From Clostridia bacterium (GTDB lineage Bacteria > Bacillota > Clostridia > Oscillospirales > Acutalibacteraceae), in assembly GCA_017441385.1 (NCBI GenBank), contig JAFRXY010000027.1, positions 1 to 40,030 on the forward strand: 40,030 bases of DNA, read 5' to 3'. Shown in pieces: positions 18,292 to 26,829 of this stretch (within the stretch, counting starts at the first letter, position 1; each line of letters begins with the position of its first letter). The position numbers were made by a program, and so were the translations under genes. The notes below the pieces were generated by a model that saw only the letters and a list, made by a program, of their open reading frames with translations, did no database searches and was not told the origin of the DNA.

Positions 18292-18366
18292 ATGAGCGAC
18301 TCTGACAGTTCGCCGCGAAAATGCTTGATTTATCAGGAAGCGGAAGAAGCGGGAGGGCGTAAATGA
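18292..18366 (+). CDS. Possible 24-codon leader peptide
   Basis: ATG at 18292 follows GGGAG by 11 nt and encodes MSDSDSSPRKCLIYQEAEEA plus GGRK. Its stop (18364-18366) overlaps the ATG of the next gene (18363). The GGAGGG ribosome site of that gene lies inside the small frame. This looks like translational coupling, but so short a frame may be chance. No family recognised. Confidence 0.4.
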   Translation: MSDSDSSPRKCLIYQEAEEAGGRK

Positions 18367-19763
18367 TGAATGTGTATTTTGCGGGCATTCTCATTCTGAT
18401 GCTGACCTGCGTGACATTTTTTCTTCATCTCAGCGAATCGGCTGTCACTTCAGCGAACATCAGCCGGATTAAACAGCTTGAGGAGGAAGAAGATAAGAGG
18501 GCCGTCCGCCTCGCCGCGCTCCGTTCCACCTACAAGCCCTACTTTTACGCCTGCGTCCGTTCGGTGAGCGCGGTCTGCACCTTCGTGATTTCCCTCGTTT
18601 CCATCCGCTCTCTTTATCCACGCGTCCTCGCTGTTTTCCAAGGGTGGGAGAGACTGAGCGAAGCCGCCGCGGGCAGTCTTTCCATGATCTGCGTGGCATT
18701 TGCCGTGCTGAGTTTCTATATTATAGGCGGGAAAATCATTCCCCGAAAGATCGGCATTCACCGCTGTGAAACGGTCGCCTACTCGGTTGCGGGGGCGGTC
18801 ATTTTTCTGATCAAATGTCTCTACCCCTATATCATTCTGCTTCTGTCTGTCAGCAATCTTGTCGTGAAGATGTTCGGCATTCCTGCGCACGCCGACGAAA
18901 AGCTGGCCACGGAGGACGAAATTCTCATGATGGTGGACGCGAGCGGGGAGAAGGGGGTCATCGAGGAATCCGAAGCCGACATGATCGCCAATATTTTTGA
19001 ATTTGGCGACACAACCGCCAGCGAAGCCATGACCCACCGCACCGACGTGGAGGCGCTGGAATACACTTCGACCGTCCGTCAGGCCGTGGACTTCGCGCTG
19101 GAAAACGGCTTTTCCAGAATTCCGGTGTACAAGGACGATCTGGACAATATTCAGGGCGTGCTTTACGTCAAGGATCTGCTGAAATTCGTGGGGAATTCCG
19201 AGGACTGCGACACGCCGATTTACCTGCTCATGCGTCCCGCCTGCTACATTCCCGAAACCAAGAAGCTGAGCGAACTTTTCGGAGAAATGACCGAAACGAA
19301 AGTGCAGATGGCGGTGGTGGTGGACGAATACGGCGGCACCTCCGGCATCATCACCATGGAGGATCTCATCGAGTCGATTCTCGGCAATATTCAGGACGAA
19401 TTCGACAACGAGGACGAGGAAATCAGTCAGGTGAGCGACAACACCTTCACCGTCGACGGCACGACTTCGGTCTATGAGGTATCCGACCTGCTGGACATCG
19501 AACTGCCGGAAGGGGATTATGACACGCTCGCCGGCTATATCGTCAGCACGCTCGGAAGAATTCCCACCGAAAACGAGCATCCCACTGTGACATTCGAAAA
19601 TGTGGAATTCACTGTGGAACAGGTGACCGAACGCCGTATCTCGAAGGTTCGGGTGGTCAAGAACGCGGAAGACAACGCGGCTGGAAGAAAGACTTCCGCC
19701 GCCGATAAGCCGGAAAAAGAGAAATTATTGCCTGATCGTTCCAATAAAAATTCCAATGAGTAA
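18363..19763 (+). CDS. CNNM/CorC-type membrane protein with CBS pair (hemolysin family)
   Basis: A 466-aa protein with four hydrophobic segments in residues 1-165 (CNNM/DUF21 domain). Two CBS domains follow: one spans MTHRTDVEAL..GVLYVKDLL, the other ..VVVDEYGGTSGIITMEDLIESI. A C-terminal CorC_HlyC domain (..GDYDTLAGYIVSTLGRIP..) and a charged tail end the protein. Members of this family are linked to magnesium or other divalent-cation transport; 'hemolysin' is a historical label. A possible leader peptide overlaps its start, and its last 8 bp overlap the MGMT gene. Confidence 0.88.
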   Translation: MMNVYFAGILILMLTCVTFFLHLSESAVTSANISRIKQLEEEEDKRAVRLAALRSTYKPYFYACVRSVSAVCTFVISLVSIRSLYPRVLAVFQGWERLSEAAAGSLSMICVAFAVLSFYIIGGKIIPRKIGIHRCETVAYSVAGAVIFLIKCLYPYIILLLSVSNLVVKMFGIPAHADEKLATEDEILMMVDASGEKGVIEESEADMIANIFEFGDTTASEAMTHRTDVEALEYTSTVRQAVDFALENGFSRIPVYKDDLDNIQGVLYVKDLLKFVGNSEDCDTPIYLLMRPACYIPETKKLSELFGEMTETKVQMAVVVDEYGGTSGIITMEDLIESILGNIQDEFDNEDEEISQVSDNTFTVDGTTSVYEVSDLLDIELPEGDYDTLAGYIVSTLGRIPTENEHPTVTFENVEFTVEQVTERRISKVRVVKNAEDNAAGRKTSAADKPEKEKLLPDRSNKNSNE

Positions 19764-20082
19764 TATTAATGATTTTTATTACAAAGTGTATGAAATCGTC
19801 CTTCGCATTCCAAAGGGAAAGGTCGCGACCTACGGCCAGATTGCCGCGCTCTGCGGTTCCCCCAAGGCGGCGCGTGTAGTGGGAACCGCGCTGCATCACA
19901 ATCCCGAGCCGGTGAAAATTCCCTGTCACAGGGTGGTCAACCGGTTCGGCGGTCTTGCGCCGGATTTTGCGTTCGGAGGAAAAGAAGCACAGAAAAGCCT
20001 GCTGGAATCCGAAGGCATTCATGTGGCGGAAGATGATTTTACCGTCAATCTGGCAGAATACCTCTGGGACGGTTTCTTTTGA
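19756..20082 (+). CDS. MGMT-family DNA alkylation repair protein
   Basis: A 108-aa protein equivalent to the DNA-binding domain of O6-alkylguanine-DNA alkyltransferase. The helix-turn-helix region is KVATYGQIAALCGSPKAARVVG, and PCHRVV carries the acceptor Cys at residue 57. In alkyltransferase-like proteins this Cys is replaced, so true methyl transfer is possible here, though the usual N-terminal domain is missing. It overlaps the CBS gene by 8 bp. Confidence 0.85.
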   Translation: MSNINDFYYKVYEIVLRIPKGKVATYGQIAALCGSPKAARVVGTALHHNPEPVKIPCHRVVNRFGGLAPDFAFGGKEAQKSLLESEGIHVAEDDFTVNLAEYLWDGFF

Positions 20083-20143
20083 AATGTATAACAACAATAT
20101 GTAAATAATAATATAATTATAACAATATGGAATAATTTAAGTT

Positions 20144-20257
20144 TATAATCCGCGATAATCCCGCTTGTCGCGTCTTTATAAAAAAAAAGGTCAGTCGCAA
20201 CCTCCTGACCTTGTCCGCCTTAGAGCGAACGACTAATCAAAATACGGAGTGAATTGA
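20144..20257 (+). promoter_or_regulatory. Structured leader of queT, candidate preQ1-type riboswitch
   Basis: A TATAAT at 20144-20149 with a weak -35 starts a leader of about 105 nt. It contains CGCGA/TCGCG, an A-run, then a perfect 8-bp hairpin AAGGTCAG (20187-20194) / CTGACCTT (20205-20212). CTCC at 20202-20205 can pair with the ribosome site GGAG (20246-20249), which would hide it. QueT transporter genes are often under preQ1 riboswitches. I cannot match it to a specific class from memory. On the minus strand the same hairpin followed by nine Ts looks like an intrinsic terminator. Confidence 0.45.
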
Positions 20258-20260
20258 AAA

Positions 20261-20800
20261 ATGAACAACAAAAGCAAGCTGATTCCCTTGGTGCAGGGCG
20301 GACTGATCGCCGCTCTCTACACCGTCGCTACCCTTGTGCTGGCGCCGTTATCCTTCGGCCCCGTGCAGTTCCGCGCTTCGGAGGCGCTTACCGTCATGCC
20401 GGTCTTTACAGCCTCCGCGGTGCCGGGACTGGCGGTGGGCTGCGCCATTTCCAACGCGGTGGGCGCGGCCACCGGCGCGAATATCGCCGGCTGGCTGGAC
20501 GTGCTGCTCGGCAGTATGGCAACCCTGATGGCTGCCGTATGCACGCGGATGCTCCGCAAGGTGGAAGTGAAGGGAATTCCGCTTCCCGCACTGCTCCCGC
20601 CGGTCATCTTCAACGCGTTGATTGTCGGCGCGGAGCTTTCTCTGTTTATTCCCGACGGCGATCCCTTCTGGTTCTGCCTGCTGACGGTCGGCGCGGGGGA
20701 ATTGGGCGTGTTGCTGATTCTGGGCATTCCGCTCATCATTGCCCTGCGAAAAACCCGTATTTTTACGGACGGCAGCAGCCGGCTGGAAAGAAATGCGTAA
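20261..20800 (+). CDS. queT: QueT family queuosine-precursor transporter
   Basis: A 179-aa integral membrane protein with five to six hydrophobic segments. The family signature LIAALYTVATLVLAPLSFGP..QFRASEALTVMP is near the N-terminus. It is the substrate-binding component of an energy-coupling-factor transporter for a queuosine precursor; the shared ECF module is not in this window. GGAG lies 11 nt before the ATG. It is preceded by a structured leader and followed by a long modular repeat. Confidence 0.9.
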   Translation: MNNKSKLIPLVQGGLIAALYTVATLVLAPLSFGPVQFRASEALTVMPVFTASAVPGLAVGCAISNAVGAATGANIAGWLDVLLGSMATLMAAVCTRMLRKVEVKGIPLPALLPPVIFNALIVGAELSLFIPDGDPFWFCLLTVGAGELGVLLILGIPLIIALRKTRIFTDGSSRLERNA

Positions 20801-20820
20801 TTGAATTTTTAACGGAAATC

Positions 20821-21033
20821 AATAAAAAAGGAAAGAGCGCAGCGCAAGTAAGCGAGTGTTTTTTCCAGCCGAGCGCATGGGTGCTAGCTGTCGGCAAGCG
20901 ACAGCCGGGACTGGTTCCCTGCCGGGTCAAGGGAAGCGCCCCTCGCCGCAACGGGCCAGGAAGAAGAAACAACCCGGGCGCAGCAAAAAAAAACAGCCGA
21001 AACCGTCCTGCCCCGATTTACGTTGCGACAAAA
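20821..21033 (+). repeat. Modular intergenic repeat after queT
   Basis: It begins AATAAAAAAGGAAAGAGCGC and continues with short hairpins. One block, GGGTCAAGGG-AGCGCCC, matches the element at 26632. Its end module, CCCGGGCGCA..CCGAAACCG..GATTTACGTTGCGAC, matches the minus strand of 32388-32541. The stretch 20801-21157 holds no gene. Confidence 0.6.
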
Positions 21034-21035
21034 GA

Positions 21036-21126
21036 AAAAAGCCTTTGCCGGAGCATTCCGGGCTGTTGCAAGAGGTTGCATTGTAACAGCCGCAGAGAAT
21101 GACTGATTGCCGACAAAGGCTTTTTT
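21036..21126. terminator. Branched terminator-like structure, 3' of the FN3 gene
   Basis: GCCTTTG (about 21039-21045) pairs with CAAAGGC (about 21114-21120), enclosing a second stem GGCTGTT / AACAGCC. A- and T-runs flank the outer stem, so it could terminate transcripts from both the minus-strand FN3 gene and the queT side. Confidence 0.6.
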
Positions 21127-21157
21127 ATATTCCAATTTGTAATAAACGAACAGGATT

Positions 21158-22255
21158 CTACTCTAAGACGACGGAGAAGGAACAGCTCTCGACGGTCGTG
21201 GTTTCAAACGCGGCCAGCACCCTGTAATTGCCTACAGCGTCAGGGGCGTTGAAGGAGGTCATCAGCGTGCGGTATTCGATCTGCGTGGTGCCGATCTGTT
21301 CTTTGATAATATTCTTCCAGACGCTTTCGCTGATCAGATGCCCTTCCGTGTCGGTAAGATAGACCGTCATATCCACATTCTCGTAAGTGTCAATGCGCCC
21401 GGAAAGAATCATGGAAGTTTTGTAGGGCGCGGAGGGATTCAATTTGTTGGTGGAACGAACCATCATCTGATTTTCGGAATCGTTTTCGCATACAACAAAC
21501 CGTATAATATTCAGTCTTTTATACCTATCGGAATTTTTAAGGGTCGTGAAGTTCGATTTGCCTACCCTGAGATATCTGGTGTCGGGCATGACGCAGACCG
21601 TATATTCCAGTTCGGAGAAAAGGCCGGTCAGCGTACATTTGCTTTCCGCACCCACCGGAACCGCAACCGGCTCGGTTGTGAAATGACGCTTGCCTTCCCT
21701 GTCGAGCGCATAGGCAATCACGGTAAACCCCGGGTCAATTCCCTCGTGCGTCCATGTGACGGTCGCGCTGCCGCTGCCGATTTCCTCGACGTTCACACCG
21801 GTCACGGCGCAGTAGGGGGAAGTGGTGCATCTCAGCTCGTAAGGCTGCGGGTCGCCGTCAAGGCCGACCGGCGTCACGGTGATGCGGTAATGGGTATTCG
21901 CCTCCAGCCCGTGAATGGCGGCGAAGGGCTGCTCTGTGCGCACCGTCGTGATCCTGCCGCCGCTCCTGTCGAAGCAGGAGATTTCGAAGGCCGTTGCGTC
22001 TTCCGCGCCGCTCCATGAAAGCAGCACCGCGCTTTCGGTGGCCCCCAGCTGCCGCGCCATCAGAATCTTTGTCCGGGCGTCGCCGCCGCTGCTTTTGAAA
22101 AGCTCCGCAAAGAAAAACACAAGGCACACCGTCGCCACCACACCGGCGGCAATGAGAATGGTATAGATGACATTGAGCTGCTTTTCATTCTCTGGCTTAC
22201 CGGCTTTATCTGCTGTCACTGACTTATCTGATTTGCTTACATTAGTGTTTTGCAT
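21158..22255 (-). CDS. Membrane-anchored protein with fibronectin type III-like domains
   Basis: About 365 aa. A short cytoplasmic N-terminus is followed by one membrane helix (NVIYTILIAAGVVATVCLVFFFAELF) and an external region. Two FN3-like repeats are suggested by AVLLSWSGAEDATAFEISCFD..YRITVTPVG and SATVTWTHEGIDPGFTVIAYALD..LEYTVCVMP. The last ~130 residues are unrecognised. The frame opens with a TTG at 22270, but the ATG at 22255 has GGA about 10 nt upstream; both starts are weak. It is co-directional with the zinc-ribbon gene upstream, 52 bp apart. Role in the envelope inferred. Confidence 0.7.
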   Translation of the reverse strand: MQNTNVSKSDKSVTADKAGKPENEKQLNVIYTILIAAGVVATVCLVFFFAELFKSSGGDARTKILMARQLGATESAVLLSWSGAEDATAFEISCFDRSGGRITTVRTEQPFAAIHGLEANTHYRITVTPVGLDGDPQPYELRCTTSPYCAVTGVNVEEIGSGSATVTWTHEGIDPGFTVIAYALDREGKRHFTTEPVAVPVGAESKCTLTGLFSELEYTVCVMPDTRYLRVGKSNFTTLKNSDRYKRLNIIRFVVCENDSENQMMVRSTNKLNPSAPYKTSMILSGRIDTYENVDMTVYLTDTEGHLISESVWKNIIKEQIGTTQIEYRTLMTSFNAPDAVGNYRVLAAFETTTVESCSFSVVLE

Positions 22256-22307
22256 TCTGAAAAATTCCAATCTGTTGAATTATCAAAGAATTATACTGTC
22301 AGGATTC

Positions 22308-23312
22308 TCAATTGGAGGAAGATTCTTCCGCTGCTTCGCCGTCCTCGGGGGCGGCGGTGTCAGTGTCTATCGCAGCGCCCTCTTCTACCGCGGAAGGATC
22401 CGAAATGGCTTCTTCGCCGCTGCGGAATACCTTATTCTCGGTCAGATTCCATTTGATGCAGGGGCTGCTGTCCTCCTTGCTGACAATGAAGGCGATATAG
22501 GTTTTCACGTCTTCGCCCTTGACGGAGAGATGCTTCTGATTGACGTAGTCCAGACCGGTCAGCGCTTTGTAGCCGGAGGAGAAGAGACTGATCTCGTTGG
22601 AGGGATAGGCGGCAGGATAGCTCAAAGGCAGCGGCACAATCGCTTCCTTGTCCTGATCGGTGATTTTCACATTGAATTCCGCGAGGTAGATGTCGCTCTC
22701 ATTCTGATCGAACGTGGGGAGCGCCGCGCCTTCGAGCATTTTCAGAGCGGCCTCACCGCGGTAGGCGGCGGTCATGGTCACCTCGTATTCCGTCTGGACT
22801 TCGCCGGCGGAATAGCTGTACAGCTCGGTCTTGAAGGAAATCGGCGTGTTGAGTCCGGCGGGATTGTCGGAGGTGTAAATGCTGTCGCTGCCGTAATAAT
22901 CCTTGAAGAAGCCTTCAATGTCGTCTTCATCGAATCCGTACTCGTTGGAATCGTAATCGTCATAGGAGTCAATGCCGTATTCATTCACCGTCTGGGAGGC
23001 ACGGTAGGCCACAAACGCCACAAAAATGACAATCGCCGCGATCACCGACAGAAAACCGACGATGATGGAAATCACAATGGCCGCCGTCTCGCCGCCGGAG
23101 CGCTTGGCAGGAAGGGCGGTATTGACGTTATTGACGGGATAGGGATTGTAAGCGCCGGCGTTGTTGGCGTTGTTGGCATTGTTATAATAATTCATATTAT
23201 TATACTGCGAACCGTAGGGAGGAAAATTCTGGGCTGTATTCTGCTGCGTGCCGCAGCGGGGACACTTCACGAACTGGACGGGAGACTCATATCCGCATCT
23301 GATACATTTCAT
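22308..23312 (-). CDS. Zinc-ribbon membrane protein with external domain
   Basis: A 334-aa protein. Cys pairs C3-C6 and C17-C20 (CIRCG..CPRCG) form a cytoplasmic zinc ribbon, followed by an Asn/Tyr-rich linker (NNMNYYNNANNANNA). One membrane helix follows (ETAAIVISIIVGFLSVIAAIVIFVAFVAY), then an acidic segment and an external beta-rich domain resembling DUF4352-type domains, and a Glu/Ser tail. AAGGAAG lies 7 nt before the chosen ATG (23312). Function unknown; it heads the minus-strand pair with the FN3 protein. Confidence 0.7.
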   Translation of the reverse strand: MKCIRCGYESPVQFVKCPRCGTQQNTAQNFPPYGSQYNNMNYYNNANNANNAGAYNPYPVNNVNTALPAKRSGGETAAIVISIIVGFLSVIAAIVIFVAFVAYRASQTVNEYGIDSYDDYDSNEYGFDEDDIEGFFKDYYGSDSIYTSDNPAGLNTPISFKTELYSYSAGEVQTEYEVTMTAAYRGEAALKMLEGAALPTFDQNESDIYLAEFNVKITDQDKEAIVPLPLSYPAAYPSNEISLFSSGYKALTGLDYVNQKHLSVKGEDVKTYIAFIVSKEDSSPCIKWNLTENKVFRSGEEAISDPSAVEEGAAIDTDTAAPEDGEAAEESSSN

Positions 23313-23432
23313 AAACAAACTTCCTTTACATTTATACTACAGAGAATTCTGCTTCTCCGCCTATTACTATACACCAAAAAACAAGAAAAAGCAATAAAAT
23401 ATAAATTTATTATTTATATTTTATATGTTGTA

Positions 23433-23461
23433 TTGCAATTGCCGATTTTTTTTAGTATAAT
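23433..23461 (+). promoter_or_regulatory. Promoter for the 23.5-26.6 kb gene run
   Basis: TTGCAA (23433-23438) and TATAAT (23456-23461) with 17-bp spacing, about 80 bp before the first ATG. The three plus-strand genes that follow are spaced 4 and 31 bp apart and are probably one operon. Confidence 0.7.
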
Positions 23462-23542
23462 AACAGTGAACAACTATCCTGATTCCAAAACCGCGCAGGA
23501 ATATTGTTCAGAATTTGGATTATTCCGGACGGAGAGAGTGCC

Positions 23543-24586
23543 ATGAATGATATTTACAGCCCTTCGCACGCATCAGATGACAACAGCGATCTGCCTCAGG
23601 CGCCGATTGCCATGCCCGCCGGCTCAGGAGACATTCCGGAGCTGAATTTTGATATTCCTTCGCTTGATGAAACCAAGAAAATCGAGGATTTCGACCCCGA
23701 TCTCTATTCTTCCAAGGGGGATACGGCGAAATACGCCGACCCTGATTTCATGGTGCCGGAGATCACCCTGCCGCCTTCCCTTGCGGAGGAGGCGAAGTCC
23801 TTCGACCCGGTGCTGCAATTTTCGGGCGGTTCCGATACTTCCTTCTCCATGCCGGAGGAAGATCTGACCCTTCCCGATATGCCCGCCCCCGCCGTGGATC
23901 ACAGCCGGGTCAGCAAAAAGAGCCTGAGCTACGAAACCACCGTCAAGATCAAGAACGCCCGCCACGCCGAGCGGAACGAGAAGCTCATCAACGAGCCTGT
24001 CAAAAAGAACGCCCGCCCGGTGTATGCCCCGAAGGAAAGGGAATTCAACGGCATCGCGTCGGGAACCGCCCATGTCAGCGGCGGTCTGCCGGAGCTGAAG
24101 GACAATCAGATGTACGTCGCGGTGACCCCCAAGGAACTGCGCAGGCTCAAGAGCCGCAAATTCAGGGGACTGGGGGTCTTCGCCACCCTCTGTCTCGCCG
24201 TGATAGCCGCCTTCTGCATATGGAGCTACGTCAATTCCTTCGCCGACCCCATCGTCGGCAGGTGGAAGGGAAATATCAGCTCGGTCGCACTGGGCATACA
24301 GGCGCTCAGCGAGATGGATCAGGATTCCATGGCCTCCACATGGGAATTCAATTCCAGCGGCTCGATGTATATCAATCTGGTGCTCAACGACACGCCCGTC
24401 AGCCTGAGCGGCAGCTATGAAAAGCTGACCGACGGCGACGGCGAGCAGTATATTTCCATGACGCTGAAAAATCCCATGGACAATCAGGACTACACTGTCA
24501 AGCTGTACTACACGATAACCGGTCAGATTCTGCAATTCAACGATATGGACGGCGTGGGAGTTGAAATCGACCTGGTCAAGGAATGA
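23543..24586 (+). CDS. Membrane protein with acidic cytoplasmic region and external G-x-W domain
   Basis: A 347-aa protein started at ATG 23543 with GGAGAGAG upstream. A long acidic, Pro-rich N-terminal region (about 1-150) and a basic stretch (LRRLKSRKF) precede one membrane helix (about 210-230). A small external domain then starts VGRWKGNIS and continues TWEFNSSGSMYINL..LSGSYEKL..YYTITGQILQF. This pattern suggests a small beta-barrel of lipocalin-like or DUF5640-like type. No zinc ribbon. Function unknown; first gene of a run of three related proteins. Confidence 0.65.
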   Translation: MNDIYSPSHASDDNSDLPQAPIAMPAGSGDIPELNFDIPSLDETKKIEDFDPDLYSSKGDTAKYADPDFMVPEITLPPSLAEEAKSFDPVLQFSGGSDTSFSMPEEDLTLPDMPAPAVDHSRVSKKSLSYETTVKIKNARHAERNEKLINEPVKKNARPVYAPKEREFNGIASGTAHVSGGLPELKDNQMYVAVTPKELRRLKSRKFRGLGVFATLCLAVIAAFCIWSYVNSFADPIVGRWKGNISSVALGIQALSEMDQDSMASTWEFNSSGSMYINLVLNDTPVSLSGSYEKLTDGDGEQYISMTLKNPMDNQDYTVKLYYTITGQILQFNDMDGVGVEIDLVKE

Positions 24587-24590
24587 TACA

Positions 24591-25430
24591 ATGATCTATT
24601 GCAGCAAATGCGGACGCAAACTGGGCGTTAACGATGTATACTGCCCCGCCTGCGGAGAGAGGAACACCGGCAGCACCGTCAAAGGGGGCAATGCCGGCAG
24701 CGGCCGTCAGTCTCCGCCGGCGGCTTCTCCCGGCGCGGGAAGCAATCCCGGCGCCCGGTCTGTGCAGCAGGAAACGCAGGCCGCCGACCCGAACGCGGTG
24801 CAGTATGTTTATGTCAGCAAAAAAACCGGCAAAATCACCCACAATCCCCACGTCAAGACGAAATCGGAAGGCTGTCTGCAATTTTTGGCGATAGCGTTCG
24901 GCGCGGTGGCGATGGTGTTCTTTATGGTGGCCGGCTCGGCCATTCTGACGGGCTATCTGTCGGAAGGTTCTTCCGACACCGAGAGCCGCTGGACAGAGCC
25001 GGAGGTTTCCTCCCGTGAGGAAGTCAGCTCGGCGCCGGTTTCTTCCGAAACCCGCCCCTCCCAGCCGGTTTCATCGGAGGAAGTGTCTTCCGCGCCGTCG
25101 ATTCCGGAAGAACTGACGGCGGCATATATGCAGAAAAAAATCAAGGGCAAATGGAAGACCGACGTTCCCTACAAGACGATGAGCCTTCCCGGCACCTTTG
25201 AATTTGACGGCAAGGGCAGATGCAAGTGCAGCGTGAAGGCATTTCTCTTTACCAAAAAATTCGAGGGAACCTACCTCATCAAAGACGGGGGAGAATGCCG
25301 GGTGACGCTTGACGGTATCGGAGAGTATACCGATGACGATACGATGGTGGGCGATCTGAGATTTGTCACCGAAGACAAAATCGAATTCACCGTGGAGGAT
25401 ACGGTCTGGAAACTGACGCGGGCGGACTGA
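24591..25430 (+). CDS. Zinc-ribbon membrane protein with external G-x-W domain
   Basis: A 279-aa protein; AAGGA is 8 nt before the ATG, 4 bp after the previous stop. The zinc ribbon CSKCG..CPACG (C4, C7, C18, C21) is followed by a low-complexity linker, a membrane helix at about 97-121, and a Ser/Glu spacer (repeated SSEEVSS-like). The external domain begins IKGKWKTDV and continues GTFEFDGKGRCKCSV..FEGTYLIKDGG..VWKLTRAD. It is related in layout to its neighbours at 23543 and 25462. Function unknown. Confidence 0.68.
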   Translation: MIYCSKCGRKLGVNDVYCPACGERNTGSTVKGGNAGSGRQSPPAASPGAGSNPGARSVQQETQAADPNAVQYVYVSKKTGKITHNPHVKTKSEGCLQFLAIAFGAVAMVFFMVAGSAILTGYLSEGSSDTESRWTEPEVSSREEVSSAPVSSETRPSQPVSSEEVSSAPSIPEELTAAYMQKKIKGKWKTDVPYKTMSLPGTFEFDGKGRCKCSVKAFLFTKKFEGTYLIKDGGECRVTLDGIGEYTDDDTMVGDLRFVTEDKIEFTVEDTVWKLTRAD

Positions 25431-25461
25431 CCCGGCCCGCCGGCAGGAGGAAATTGACTTC

Positions 25462-26634
25462 ATGAGATGTTCCAAGTGCAATCAGGAATTGCATCCTCAT
25501 TCCGAGAGATGTCCCAATTGCGGCACTTCCGCGAGGTATGCCATTCCCGACGGCGATACCATGACCAGAGTGCGCAGGCAGATTTCAGAGATACAAAGAG
25601 AAAACGAGGTATCCGGTGTGTATATGCCGGACGCCTCTTTTTCACCTGTGCTGAAGTTTGACAGACCCGCCGGTTCTTCTCAGGAAGGTGAGGAACCCCC
25701 CATAGAGCAGAATCCGGCGGATAATTTTCCCGACGAGAGCTTCCCGCCGGTGGATATTTCGGACATGGTCGACCTTTCGGGAGAGGGCGACAGCCACGGC
25801 GAACTGTCGCAGACCATACGCCGTATGATCATGAACAAGGAGGACGACCTGCTGGCGGAATATTATTTCAAGGACGGCATCACCGACCTGGAAAGATACC
25901 AGCTTGCCCGCAGCTATGAGAATCTGGAGCAGGAGAGCGGCGGGGACGGCGCCGGTCAAGGCGGTCAGGCAGGCGGCGGGGGAGAGGAAGGAATGTCCGA
26001 CGCGGCCAAGCGCCTGAGTGAATTCCCGGAGGAAACAGGCGTCGACAGAATCCTTACCCTGCTATGGGAGAAATTCGACGCGGCCGTCATCGCGGTAAGG
26101 CGCTTCTTCCGCAGGCATGTGGTCGAGAGGTGCGGCAGGCTGTACCGGAAATTCGACGCCAGGACAGAGGGCTTCATGAACGGCATGCTCGACAGGGTGT
26201 ATTACGGAAAGCTGGGCGTGATGAAGCGCAAGCGCGCCGGCAGCACCGATGAACGATACGCCGTCCGCAAAACGGCGTGGGGCATACTGGGAATTCTTGC
26301 CCTGCTGACTGTGACCGTACTGATCGCGGCCAACATCATGATGTCGTCCGACCTCAACGGCAAGTGGGTGGTTTCTTACGATTCCTCCGGCGATCCCAAC
26401 ATCATCATGGAATTCAAACCGGGCGGCCGGGCGGCGATTTCGGTGAAATCGGAAGACGGCTGGCACGTCCACAAACAGGGCCGGTATTCCACCGAACGCA
26501 GGAACGGCCACGATATGCTGACGATTATCTATGACGACGGCGACGTGAAGCGGCTGTACTACATGATTGACGGGAGATCAGGCACCTTCATCAATGTGGA
26601 CACGAATGTGCAGGTAGTCTATCAGCTGAAATAA
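25462..26634 (+). CDS. Zinc-ribbon membrane protein with external G-x-W domain
   Basis: A 390-aa protein with GGAGG before its ATG. Zinc ribbon C3, C6, C17, C20 (CSKCN..CPNCG). A long acidic cytoplasmic region follows, with a Gly/Gln-rich patch near 160-176 and a basic region (AVRRFFRRHVVERCGRLYRK). The membrane helix is at about 272-294. The external domain begins LNGKWVVSYDSSGDPNIIMEF and ends ..VDTNVQVVYQLK. Third member of the related run. Its stop codon merges with a modular 3' repeat. Confidence 0.68.
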   Translation: MRCSKCNQELHPHSERCPNCGTSARYAIPDGDTMTRVRRQISEIQRENEVSGVYMPDASFSPVLKFDRPAGSSQEGEEPPIEQNPADNFPDESFPPVDISDMVDLSGEGDSHGELSQTIRRMIMNKEDDLLAEYYFKDGITDLERYQLARSYENLEQESGGDGAGQGGQAGGGGEEGMSDAAKRLSEFPEETGVDRILTLLWEKFDAAVIAVRRFFRRHVVERCGRLYRKFDARTEGFMNGMLDRVYYGKLGVMKRKRAGSTDERYAVRKTAWGILGILALLTVTVLIAANIMMSSDLNGKWVVSYDSSGDPNIIMEFKPGGRAAISVKSEDGWHVHKQGRYSTERRNGHDMLTIIYDDGDVKRLYYMIDGRSGTFINVDTNVQVVYQLK

Positions 26635-26765
26635 AAAAAGGAAAGCGCGCAGCGCGGGAGTCAAGGGGAAACTTGTTCCTCCTTGCGGGTCAAGGGCAGC
26701 GCCCTTGCGGGAGGGTGAGGGCAGCGCCCTCACGAGGGAGCGAAGCGACCGAGCAAGACCCGCCC
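26632..26765 (+). repeat. Modular intergenic repeat after the third zinc-ribbon gene
   Basis: It starts at the stop codon: TAAAAAAAGGAAAGCGCGCA. Short palindromic blocks follow: CAAGGGCAGCGCCCTTG and GAGGGCAGCGCCCTC. The 5' module matches elements at 11018, 20821 and 32541 (minus), and the GCGGGTCAAGGG block matches the queT-side element. No gene between 26635 and 26829. Confidence 0.6.
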
Positions 26766-26829
26766 GGATATTTATACAGGGTCGGGCGAATACCGACGCA
26801 AGCCATGAAATATTGGAAAGGAAAACACA

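Noticed and set aside
20150-20190. Class I preQ1 riboswitch
   Set aside because: A 5-bp stem, 12-nt loop and A-rich tail are present, but the conserved loop residues of class I as I remember them are not, so only a generic leader is reported.
20254-21102. 282-codon frame overlapping queT in another frame
   Set aside because: queT in the adjacent frame has the ribosome site and the clear family sequence; this frame runs on through intergenic repeats.
22167-23546. 459-codon plus-strand frame opposite the zinc-ribbon gene
   Set aside because: The minus-strand frame has a ribosome site, zinc ribbon and membrane helix; the plus frame has none and a repetitive Gly/Val composition typical of shadows.
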